The position numbers and the translations under genes are program-made. Below are positions 28,722 through 33,938 of a stretch of 33,938 nt of DNA, piece after piece. The notes beneath the pieces are model-generated. The model saw nothing but the letters and a program-made list of their open reading frames with translations, did not search any database and had not been told where the DNA came from. Source of the DNA: an uncultured Acidimicrobiales bacterium (GTDB lineage Bacteria; Actinomycetota; Acidimicrobiia; Acidimicrobiales; SHLQ01). The DNA lies in NCBI GenBank assembly GCA_938002955.1, contig CALLAA010000258.1, forward strand, positions 1 through 33,938, read 5' to 3'. Position 1 is the stretch's first letter. Each line of letters begins with the position of its first letter.

Positions 28722-28733
28722 GCAAACGTTTGC
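28722..28733. promoter_or_regulatory. LacI-family-like operator GCAAACGTTTGC
   Basis: A perfect 12-bp palindrome with the central CG expected of LacI/PurR-type operators. It is placed 2 bp upstream of the -10 of the flavin reductase - aphA - PhyH unit. No LacI-family gene lies in the window, so the regulator would be encoded elsewhere. Confidence 0.6.
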
Positions 28734-28798
28734 GCTACGCACCCTGGGCTTTCCAAATGCGCGAAAGTTGGATGTACTGGTGAAGGAGGAGGACCACC

Positions 28799-29116
28799 AT
28801 GACAAACGACGAACGAATCATGATGCAGAACCCAAACACTGGGCGAGACGACATGCGAATTCGCGTCGCAATCTTTGAACCGACCCGCGATGCAATCCTG
28901 GCCGCGATCGACGACGCGGGCGAACTTCCCAACTCCGAGCTCATCAGCGAAGTCGAAGCGCGCACGCCCCCTGAGTTGTGGGCCGACAACAGCGTTGCGT
29001 GGTTCACGACCACGGTGAAGCTGCACCTCGAGGCGACCGGCCTACTCGCCAAGAACGGCAGTCCGCAGATCCTGTCGCTCACCGACAAGGGCAACGCGGC
29101 ACTGCTCGATAGCTAA
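28799..29116 (+). CDS. small winged-helix-like protein (resembles DUF6958)
   Basis: 105 aa. After about 20 residues it reads IFEPTRDAILAAIDDAG, LPNSELISEVEA, SVAWFTTTVKLHLEATGLL and LSLTDKGNAALL. This looks like a small winged-helix fold and is similar, from memory, to DUF6958 proteins. No second domain is present. A strong GGAGGAGG lies about 5 nt before the ATG at 28799, so this is a leadered gene unlike many neighbours. Its stop TAA overlaps the TAG of the convergent TetR gene. It diverges from the flavin reductase operon, but whether it regulates that operon is not shown. Confidence 0.72.
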   Translation: MTNDERIMMQNPNTGRDDMRIRVAIFEPTRDAILAAIDDAGELPNSELISEVEARTPPELWADNSVAWFTTTVKLHLEATGLLAKNGSPQILSLTDKGNAALLDS

Positions 29117-29775
29117 CCGGCTTCGCCAGACGACATGAGGTTGGCGACCATCGGCGATTGCACGACGAGCTCGAGTATTCGCGACAACCCTTCGAGGGTG
29201 TTGAAGAGTGCCTCGGCACTCGCCCGGTCGGGGTCGAGATCGTCCAGCAACTCGATTCCGAGGAACAGCGCACCAATCGCTTGGGCGATCTGCGCCTTAT
29301 CGATTGCGGCGGCTGCGGGGACATCCCCTAAGACGCGCTCGATAGTTTCGGTGATCAGCTGCGACCACGGTTCGATCTCGGCGTAGAGCTTTGGGCCGGT
29401 TTCGGCATTTCCGCTCGCTCCAGCGAATGCCTGGATCAGGACGGTCATGTTGTCGTCGGCAAGATCGTCTGCGTGTAGCTCGCGAGCGACCTGAATCATC
29501 TCGGTGAGCGTCTCGACATGTTCGAGCCGGTTGCGATGGTTCTCCAACCGCCGAAGGCTCATTGCGGACACCGCAGCGATGATCAGATCGTCGACAGAAC
29601 CGAAGTGATAGAAGATGAGCGCCTGGTTGAAGTCCCCCGCCTTGGCGATCGCCCGTGCGCTCGTGCCGATAATGCCTTCGACCCGCAGCGTGGTGAGCGT
29701 GGCCTCGACAATGCGAGCTTTGGTCTCATCACCCGAAGCGGTGGATCGTCGTTTCGTATCAGCCATGACCGCCAT
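29113..29775 (-). CDS. TetR-family transcriptional regulator
   Basis: 220 aa. The N-terminal helix-turn-helix reads ETKARIVEATLTTLRVEG, then TSARAIAKAGDFNQALIFYHFGSVDDLI (about residues 17-65). The rest is the helical ligand-binding domain. It is the last gene of a three-gene operon whose promoter region has two 16-bp TTGAGC palindromes, so autoregulation is likely. Start choice: the ATG at 29773-29775 has GGTGAG 7 nt upstream; an ATG 9 nt later is also possible. The ligand is unknown; the neighbouring membrane and DCC proteins do not reveal it. Confidence 0.9.
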   Translation of the reverse strand: MAVMADTKRRSTASGDETKARIVEATLTTLRVEGIIGTSARAIAKAGDFNQALIFYHFGSVDDLIIAAVSAMSLRRLENHRNRLEHVETLTEMIQVARELHADDLADDNMTVLIQAFAGASGNAETGPKLYAEIEPWSQLITETIERVLGDVPAAAAIDKAQIAQAIGALFLGIELLDDLDPDRASAEALFNTLEGLSRILELVVQSPMVANLMSSGEAG

Positions 29776-29779
29776 GACG

Positions 29780-30280
29780 TTACTCACCGGACGAGGCGAA
29801 CACGTCGTTGTCGACGGCCTGTGCGTATGCCTGACGGAGTTCCCCGGCCCGTCGAATGTGTCGAGGAGCTGCCTCCGGTGCGCAGGAGACCCCGTCACAG
29901 GTATGCGGTGAGAGCATTCCAGAGATCGCACCACGGTTGTCCGACAGTGCGTGGAAGAACCGCTCGACGAGTGGGGAGAACGCCGTTCCCTTGAGCCGGA
30001 ACGACATTGCCCGCCACCGGCGGGTCGCCCACAAGCACATGAGGAAGGCTTCGGGGCCGATCCAGGCTTGCCCCGCATCGGTGACGACCATGAGCTCAAC
30101 TCGGAAGAACGGAAGGTCTCCGTACAACTCGGTGATACGGGGATCTCCGCAAGCCATGAACTGCAGGTCGATGTAGGTGGGCTGGGTGGCGAGCCAATGG
30201 CGACAACGCCGGCACAGCTCACAGCTCTCGTCGTAGATGACCGTGAGTCGGGCCGGCGTTGGGAAATGCGGGGTGCTCAT
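29780..30280 (-). CDS. DUF393 / DCC-family thiol-disulfide oxidoreductase-like protein
   Basis: 166 aa. The N-terminal VIYDESCELCRRCRHWL contains the D-x-x-C-x-x-C motif of the DCC (DUF393) family, which is predicted to have a thioredoxin-like fold. YGDLPFFRVELMVV and WIGPEAFLMCLWATRRWR correspond to the conserved core. The C-terminal segment has a further Cys pair region (HTCDGVSC), so more than one disulfide is possible. The ATG at 30278-30280 overlaps the stop of the upstream membrane protein as ATGA, showing coupled translation. The TetR gene follows 4 nt later. The redox partner is unknown, possibly the adjacent membrane protein. Confidence 0.82.
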   Translation of the reverse strand: MSTPHFPTPARLTVIYDESCELCRRCRHWLATQPTYIDLQFMACGDPRITELYGDLPFFRVELMVVTDAGQAWIGPEAFLMCLWATRRWRAMSFRLKGTAFSPLVERFFHALSDNRGAISGMLSPHTCDGVSCAPEAAPRHIRRAGELRQAYAQAVDNDVFASSGE

Positions 30281-30693
30281 GACCACGCTTGTGCTGTTGG
30301 TGCTGGAGGTGGGGGTACGAAGGTCGTCGGGACAGCAGGGATGTATTTGTCGCGGTCGCCGCTCTTCTTAATCTTCCAGAAGACGATCATGTTGACGAAG
30401 TGCATGACGCCGAGGCTGACGAGCAACAGTCCCAATTTGGTGACGAGGTTCTCTGTGGCTTCAACAGCGCCGTCGGCTCCGTTCGTCTTGAAGATGAGGA
30501 ATGCGTATCCAAGGTTCAGCATGTAGAAGCCGGTGACCAATAGCTGGTTGATTGCCTTCCCCATCGACGGGTTCTCGTCGAACACGGCCGAGAGGAACAC
30601 AGCGCCGTTGCTGAACAACGTGCGGGCGAGCAGCGAGGTCATTGCGATCGCCGCGACGGAGTAGAGGAGGTAGGTCCAGATCAGGTAGTTCAT
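30277..30693 (-). CDS. small polytopic membrane protein, unrecognised
   Basis: 138 aa with three to four membrane helices (about 5-22, 27-38, 48-68, 82-108) and a Pro-rich cytoplasmic tail (VPTTFVPPPPAPTAQAW). I do not recognise a named family. The start ATG at 30691-30693 has AAAGGAAAC upstream. It is the first gene of the operon with the DCC protein and TetR regulator, and the tandem 16-bp TTGAGC operators lie 25-75 nt upstream. The conserved membrane-DCC pairing suggests a thiol-redox function at the membrane, which is inference. Confidence 0.75.
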   Translation of the reverse strand: MNYLIWTYLLYSVAAIAMTSLLARTLFSNGAVFLSAVFDENPSMGKAINQLLVTGFYMLNLGYAFLIFKTNGADGAVEATENLVTKLGLLLVSLGVMHFVNMIVFWKIKKSGDRDKYIPAVPTTFVPPPPAPTAQAWS

Positions 30694-30717
30694 GTTCAGT
30701 TTCCTTTGGGTAAAGAT

Positions 30718-30733
30718 TTGAGCACTTGCTCAA
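30718..30733. promoter_or_regulatory. TetR operator-like palindrome 1 (TTGAGCACTTGCTCAA)
   Basis: Perfect 7-bp arms with a 2-bp centre, 25 nt upstream of the membrane protein start. A second, near-identical site is centred 35 bp further upstream. The TetR gene of the same operon is the natural candidate. Confidence 0.75.
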
Positions 30734-30752
30734 CTCATGAACTCAGTATGAT

Positions 30753-30768
30753 TTGAGCAGTCGCTCAA
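30753..30768. promoter_or_regulatory. TetR operator-like palindrome 2 (TTGAGCAGTCGCTCAA)
   Basis: Six-bp perfect arms with a 4-bp centre, identical to site 1 at 14 of 16 positions. The site-to-site distance is 35 bp. Confidence 0.75.
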
Positions 30769-30783
30769 GTCAAGAGATTTCGA

Positions 30784-30801
30784 TTGTGGCGCGCGCCACA
30801 A
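30784..30801. other. 18-bp perfect palindrome TTGTGGCGCGCGCCACAA
   Basis: Fully self-complementary over 18 bp with no spacer. It lies 15 bp beyond TetR site 2 and 200 bp from the stop of the PhyH gene on the other side. It may be a regulator site or a restriction-type palindrome; no assignment is possible. Confidence 0.5.
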
Positions 30802-30811
30802 CGGGGCCTGA

Positions 30812-30973
30812 CGCCAAAACGGCGAAAGCCGGACCTCTTCGGGTGAAGCGGTCGGGCAACTCGACGGACTACAGCGAGCCGCGATCTCGCGCGATCACCG
30901 CGGCCTGCAATACATCCACGATGAGGACATTGACGGCGATCGCCTAGAGCAGTTCCTCACGACTTCGCCATGA
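30812..30973 (+). pseudogene. possible 3' remnant of a lost gene
   Basis: An open frame of 53 codons after an in-frame TGA, ending at TGA 30971-30973, has GC-rich third positions and a plausible polar, helical translation (AISRDHRGLQYIHDEDIDG, then RLEQFLTTSP). There is no ATG, GTG or TTG in the frame, so it cannot be translated as it stands. It may be the end of a gene removed by deletion, or chance. Confidence 0.25.
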
Positions 30974-31000
30974 GATTTGTCATGGGTCGACAACGATGGT

Positions 31001-31864
31001 CTAACCGCGAACCTTCGGAAACCGATCGCTGACGAAGCGATCACCGTCGGCAAGTTCGGGGTCAGAGAAGTCCGGGTCGATGTATCCGGGCGACGCGTCG
31101 TAGAACGCATCATCGCCGACCCAGATGTACGCGATTGCTCGTCGGGGTGTCGCCAACGTGTTCGCGGGTGCGCCGTGCAACGTCCGATGAAACCAGACGA
31201 GCGCATCGCCGGGCTGCAAGTCCCACCACACCCGCTCAAACTCGGCACCGAGCTCTTCGGGCGAGCGGCCAGGAACGCGGTTGCGTGTCACGATGCCGTC
31301 GTACTCGTCGGCATCATCGAAGTGCCCCATCAGATAGATCGGTTCATCACGGAGATGGGATCCTGCGAGATATTGCAGTGCGGTCTGGCCTGGGATTGGA
31401 TCGAACGCAACCCAAAAGTTGATCGAGTCGCGGCCGGTAACCCGTTGGAAAGACGCGTCCTCGTGCCACGGCGATGCCGCTCCACCCCCACCGTCTTTGA
31501 CAAAGAGATTGTCGAAGTATCGAACGACGGTCGAGGAGTCCATGAGCTGTTGAGCTAGGTCGGCCATTGGGGTGTCGTCGCGCAATCGACGAAAGGCCTC
31601 AATGCGATCGCTGACATTGAAGTCGTAGAAGAACGACGGCCCGCCGCTCTCACCGATCGTTGTGGCCATGGCCGTTGGATTTTGGCGAGCTTCGTCGCAC
31701 CCCGCATGGATGTCGGGAATCTCGTCGCTCGCCAGAAAGTTGCGGAGGCACACAACGCCGTCTTGCTCGAGCGCGGCGACGGCGTCATCGATGACCACGC
31801 CACGAGAGGCATCAAATGACGGTCGGGGTGGCGTTCCAGTTGGCGGCGCTAAGTCGAATGCCAT
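31001..31864 (-). CDS. PhyH-family 2-oxoglutarate oxygenase downstream of glnS
   Basis: 287 aa. The iron ligands are His134 and Asp136 in SPWHEDASFQ, with distal His230 in FHRTLHGAP and an Arg in TPRRAIAYIW as the 2-oxoglutarate anchor. LQYLAGSHLRDE and LQPGDALVWFH are PhyH core strands. The triad is complete. It starts 9 nt after the glnS stop on the same strand and is probably read through from it, although no functional link to translation is evident. It is only distantly similar to the other two PhyH proteins in the window, so it does not look like a recent duplicate. The substrate is unknown. Confidence 0.87.
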   Translation of the reverse strand: MAFDLAPPTGTPPRPSFDASRGVVIDDAVAALEQDGVVCLRNFLASDEIPDIHAGCDEARQNPTAMATTIGESGGPSFFYDFNVSDRIEAFRRLRDDTPMADLAQQLMDSSTVVRYFDNLFVKDGGGGAASPWHEDASFQRVTGRDSINFWVAFDPIPGQTALQYLAGSHLRDEPIYLMGHFDDADEYDGIVTRNRVPGRSPEELGAEFERVWWDLQPGDALVWFHRTLHGAPANTLATPRRAIAYIWVGDDAFYDASPGYIDPDFSDPELADGDRFVSDRFPKVRG

Positions 31865-31873
31865 GCCAATTGT

Positions 31874-33562
31874 CTAGCTGTTCTGCCTGCGCTTTTGAAT
31901 GTTGGCCCATTCGTCGCGCAACCCGACGGTTCGATGGAACACGGTTGGGTCATCGATGTCGGCAGCGAAGTAGCCAAGCCGTTCGAACTGCACTACTTGC
32001 CCTGGCTCCACGTCGGCGAGCGCTGGTTCGAGTTTGGCGTGCACGGTCTCGCGGGAGTTCGGGTTCAGGCTCGACAGCGGATCGGTATCGCCCGAACCAG
32101 GATGTGGGTCGGTGAGTAGGCGGTCGTACAGATGGACCTCGGCATCGACAGCGGTGTCGGCCGAGACCCAGTGAATCGTGGCCTTCACCTTGCGGCCGTC
32201 GGGGGCCTGTCCCCCAGCGGTCTCGGGGTCATAGGTGCAGTGCACTTCGGTGACGTTGCCGTCGTCGTCGGTGACGACGTCGTTCGCCGTAATGAAATAG
32301 CCGGCACGCAGACGCACCTCTCGGCCGATGGTCAGGCGGTAATACTTCGGTGGCGGATCGAGCGCGAAGTCGTCTTGTTCGATCCAGAGTTCGCCGCTGA
32401 ACGGCACCTGACGGGTACCGGCCGTGTCGTCCTCGGGGTTGTTGATGGCCTCGCGCATGTCGGACTGCCCCTCGGGCCAGTTCGTGATGACGACCTTGAG
32501 CGGACGGAGCACCGCCATTCGACGCAGCGCCACGCGGTTGAGCTCGGTGCGAATGAATGATTCGAGCAGTTCGATGTCGTGGACGCTGTTGGCCTTCGAC
32601 ACGCCGATGTGGTCCATGAACGCTCGAATTGCGGCAGCCGGATACCCACGACGACGCATCCCACGCAGGGTCGGCATCCGAGGGTCGTCCCATCCATCGA
32701 CGCTGCCATCTTCGACGAGCACCTTGAGCTTGCGCTTCGAGGTGATGGTGTGGGTCAGGTTGAGGCGAGCGAACTCGGTCTGTTCAGGCTTCTCGGCAGG
32801 TAGTTCGAGGTTCTCGAGGCACCAGTCGTACAGCGGACGGTGCGTGTCGAACTCGAGCGTGCAAATGCTGTGTGTGACCTTCTCGATTGCGTCACTTTGT
32901 CCGTGCGCCCAGTCGTAGGTCGGGAAGATGATCCAGTCGGTGCCGGTCCGGACATGATGCTCACGGCGGATGCGATACAGGACCGGGTCGCGCATCTGCA
33001 TGTTCTCGTGGTTCATGTCGATCTTGGCTCGCAGCACCTTTTCGCCGTCGGCGAACTCGCCAGCTCGCATGCCCCGGAACAACGCCAGGTTCTCCTCGGG
33101 TGTCCGGGTGCGGAACGGACTATCGATACCGGGTGTGGTGAACCCACCGCGCTGTTCGGAAATGGTCTCGGCGTCCTGATCGTCGACGTAGGCGAGATCG
33201 CGCTCGATCAGCGACTCGGCCCACAGGTAGAGCTGCTCGAAATAGTCCGAGGCGTAGACGACGCTGTTTGGCTCGTAGCCAAGCCAGCGGACGTCTTCCA
33301 AAATGCCGTCGACGAAGTCCTGATCTTCGGTCTCCGGGTTGGTGTCGTCGAAGCGGAGGTTGCAGACACCGTCGTAGTCCTCGGCCAGCGAGAAGTTCAA
33401 ACAGATGGACTTTGCATGGCCGAGGTGCAAGTAGCCATTTGGTTCCGGCGGAAAGCGCGTCTGGACACGGCCCGAGTACAACCCCGATTGGTTGTCGGCG
33501 TTGATCTTCTCTCGAATGAAGTCGACAGATTTTGGCTTCTCGGACTCGGCAGATGCGCTCAC
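31874..33562 (-). CDS. glnS: glutaminyl-tRNA synthetase
   Basis: 562-aa class I aminoacyl-tRNA synthetase that charges tRNA-Gln with glutamine. RFPPEPNGYLHLGHAKSI carries the HIGH motif (HLGH), and ITSKRKL is the KMSKS equivalent. LRFDDTNPETED and WIIFPTYDWAHGQSDAIE match the catalytic core. The C-terminal beta-barrel anticodon-binding domains (about 340-555) are complete, with RLTIGREVRLRAGYF and GYFAADIDDP. The GTG at 33560-33562 is the likely start, since the family N-terminus (VDFIREKI) begins about 12 residues later. The GGGAGG touching the GTG is unusually close for a ribosome-binding site. Most actinobacteria make Gln-tRNA through GatCAB, so a GlnRS here is notable. Confidence 0.95.
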   Translation of the reverse strand: MSASAESEKPKSVDFIREKINADNQSGLYSGRVQTRFPPEPNGYLHLGHAKSICLNFSLAEDYDGVCNLRFDDTNPETEDQDFVDGILEDVRWLGYEPNSVVYASDYFEQLYLWAESLIERDLAYVDDQDAETISEQRGGFTTPGIDSPFRTRTPEENLALFRGMRAGEFADGEKVLRAKIDMNHENMQMRDPVLYRIRREHHVRTGTDWIIFPTYDWAHGQSDAIEKVTHSICTLEFDTHRPLYDWCLENLELPAEKPEQTEFARLNLTHTITSKRKLKVLVEDGSVDGWDDPRMPTLRGMRRRGYPAAAIRAFMDHIGVSKANSVHDIELLESFIRTELNRVALRRMAVLRPLKVVITNWPEGQSDMREAINNPEDDTAGTRQVPFSGELWIEQDDFALDPPPKYYRLTIGREVRLRAGYFITANDVVTDDDGNVTEVHCTYDPETAGGQAPDGRKVKATIHWVSADTAVDAEVHLYDRLLTDPHPGSGDTDPLSSLNPNSRETVHAKLEPALADVEPGQVVQFERLGYFAADIDDPTVFHRTVGLRDEWANIQKRRQNS

Positions 33563-33921
33563 CCTCCCAGGCTATCTGCCTCCTGCACCGGGTAGAAGCA
33601 GCGCGCTTGTGGACCGAGAGCGAAGACGTTAATTGAACCGTGACCTCCTCATTACGAATGAAAACATCTCGAACCGCAGCGCCGACCTGCAACATCTCTG
33701 TCCAAACGCGCTACCGCTGGCCTGCCCGGTACCTATCGACCCACGTCAACATGAGAGCAGAATGCCACAACAATCGCTCCGGAACAGCCCAGAACCACGA
33801 TGAGCGCTTCACCCCGCACACACATATTGCGAATGAAACCGGGCTAAGCGCTGGCTAAAAGCTATTTGCTGTAGCTCACTCGCCAAGTTCGATGTCAGAC
33901 CACTCGGGTAAGGTTGCCAAC
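33563..33921. other. 359-bp divergent intergenic region
   Basis: It holds the upstream regions of glnS (minus) and of a gene starting at 33922 (plus). Base composition is more AT-rich than the surrounding genes. A related 14-bp string (ATTACGAATGAAAA near 33651, ATTGCGAATGAAAC near 33827) occurs twice. A 72-codon plus frame at 33640-33858 looks non-coding. No tRNA or riboswitch was recognised. Confidence 0.6.
33909..33914 (+). promoter_or_regulatory. -10 element (TAAGGT) of the gene at the window edge
   Basis: TAAGGT lies 7 nt before the ATG at 33922, consistent with a leaderless start. No clear -35 is seen. Confidence 0.4.
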
Positions 33922-33938
33922 ATGAAACGGAAAATCTG
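33922..33938 (+). CDS. start of a gene truncated by the window edge
   Basis: ATG at 33922 followed by four complete codons and two bases (MKRKI-type, basic). The preceding -10-like hexamer and the end of the intergenic region make this a plausible gene start. Nothing can be said about its product. Confidence 0.35.

Larger units (their letters stand above)
30694..31000. other. 307-bp intergenic region: operators, palindrome and a possible gene remnant
   Basis: The left part (30694-30770) is the promoter region of the membrane protein - DCC - TetR operon, with two operators. An 18-bp perfect palindrome follows at 30784-30801. From 30812 to 30973 a plus-strand frame stays open with coding-like codons but has no start codon. 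No complete gene is visible. Confidence 0.7.

Noticed and set aside
33563..33760. A T-box leader for glnS
   Set aside because: On the minus strand an AGGTACCGGG string resembles the T-box antiterminator only in part. No specifier stem or terminator was found, and T-boxes are rare for Gln in actinobacteria.
33640..33858. 72-codon plus-strand open frame in the glnS upstream gap
   Set aside because: Codon third positions are not biased like neighbouring genes, the translation has no domain or hydrophobic pattern, and it starts with GTG without a ribosome-binding site.
1..33938. tRNA, rRNA, tmRNA, insertion sequence or phage integration site
   Set aside because: I found no cloverleaf-like sequence in any gap, no transposase or integrase frame, and no flanking target-site duplication.

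Overview
The window looks like a chromosomal segment of a high-GC actinobacterium, most likely a marine Acidimicrobiia (Ilumatobacter-like). This is inferred from codon bias, protein flavour, a candidate 6C RNA, and many genes whose ATG lies 6-8 nt after a TANNNT -10 hexamer, the layout of leaderless actinobacterial mRNAs. I see no tRNA or rRNA gene, CRISPR array, transposase or phage gene. Coding density is high, and the window seems to be accessory metabolism with a few housekeeping genes (nei, yigZ-like, glnS).

Region by region. 1-2.7 kb: a gamma-glutamyltransferase-family protein diverges from a Nei/Fpg DNA glycosylase, and a candidate 6C small RNA lies downstream of the glycosylase. 2.7-7.75 kb: a minus-strand gamma-butyrobetaine/carnitine catabolic cassette (gamma-butyrobetaine dioxygenase, beta-keto acid cleavage enzyme, carnitine dehydrogenase) is followed by a GNAT and a DUF1992 gene. 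A divergent IclR regulator has two abutting 17-bp operators over its own promoter. Together the three enzymes would convert gamma-butyrobetaine to carnitine, then dehydrocarnitine, then glycine betaine. 7.8-10.7 kb: DUF1697, a GhrA-like 2-hydroxyacid dehydrogenase and a CrtI-like FAD oxidoreductase. 10.8-12.75 kb: two tandem single-pass surface proteins that share a membrane-anchor motif, the second with a Thr-rich stalk and fibronectin-III-like domains. 12.8-14.3 kb: DUF1295 membrane protein and YigZ-family protein.

14.3-18.7 kb: a DJ-1/PfpI hydrolase and a GlxA-type AraC regulator diverge from a three-gene operon (alpha/beta hydrolase, PhyH dioxygenase, second 2OG-Fe(II) oxygenase). The gap between them holds three operator-like palindromes spaced exactly 25 bp. 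18.7-23 kb: a NarL-type two-component system diverges from an MMPL/RND transporter. 23-24.6 kb: an HGGYW-type alpha/beta hydrolase coupled to a tiny four-cysteine protein, and an unrecognised membrane protein. 24.6-28.7 kb: a minus-strand cluster of flavin reductase, acetylpolyamine amidohydrolase, PhyH dioxygenase and a divergent HisD-family dehydrogenase. A LacI-type palindrome lies upstream of the cluster, and an 18-bp-phased triple dyad lies before the HisD-like gene.

28.8-30.8 kb: a small winged-helix-like protein, and an operon of membrane protein, DCC protein and TetR preceded by two near-identical 16-bp operators. 31-33.9 kb: glnS with a third PhyH gene downstream, then a gene start cut by the window edge. 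The density of 2-oxoglutarate oxygenases (five in 34 kb) and the ordered operator arrays are the most distinctive features.
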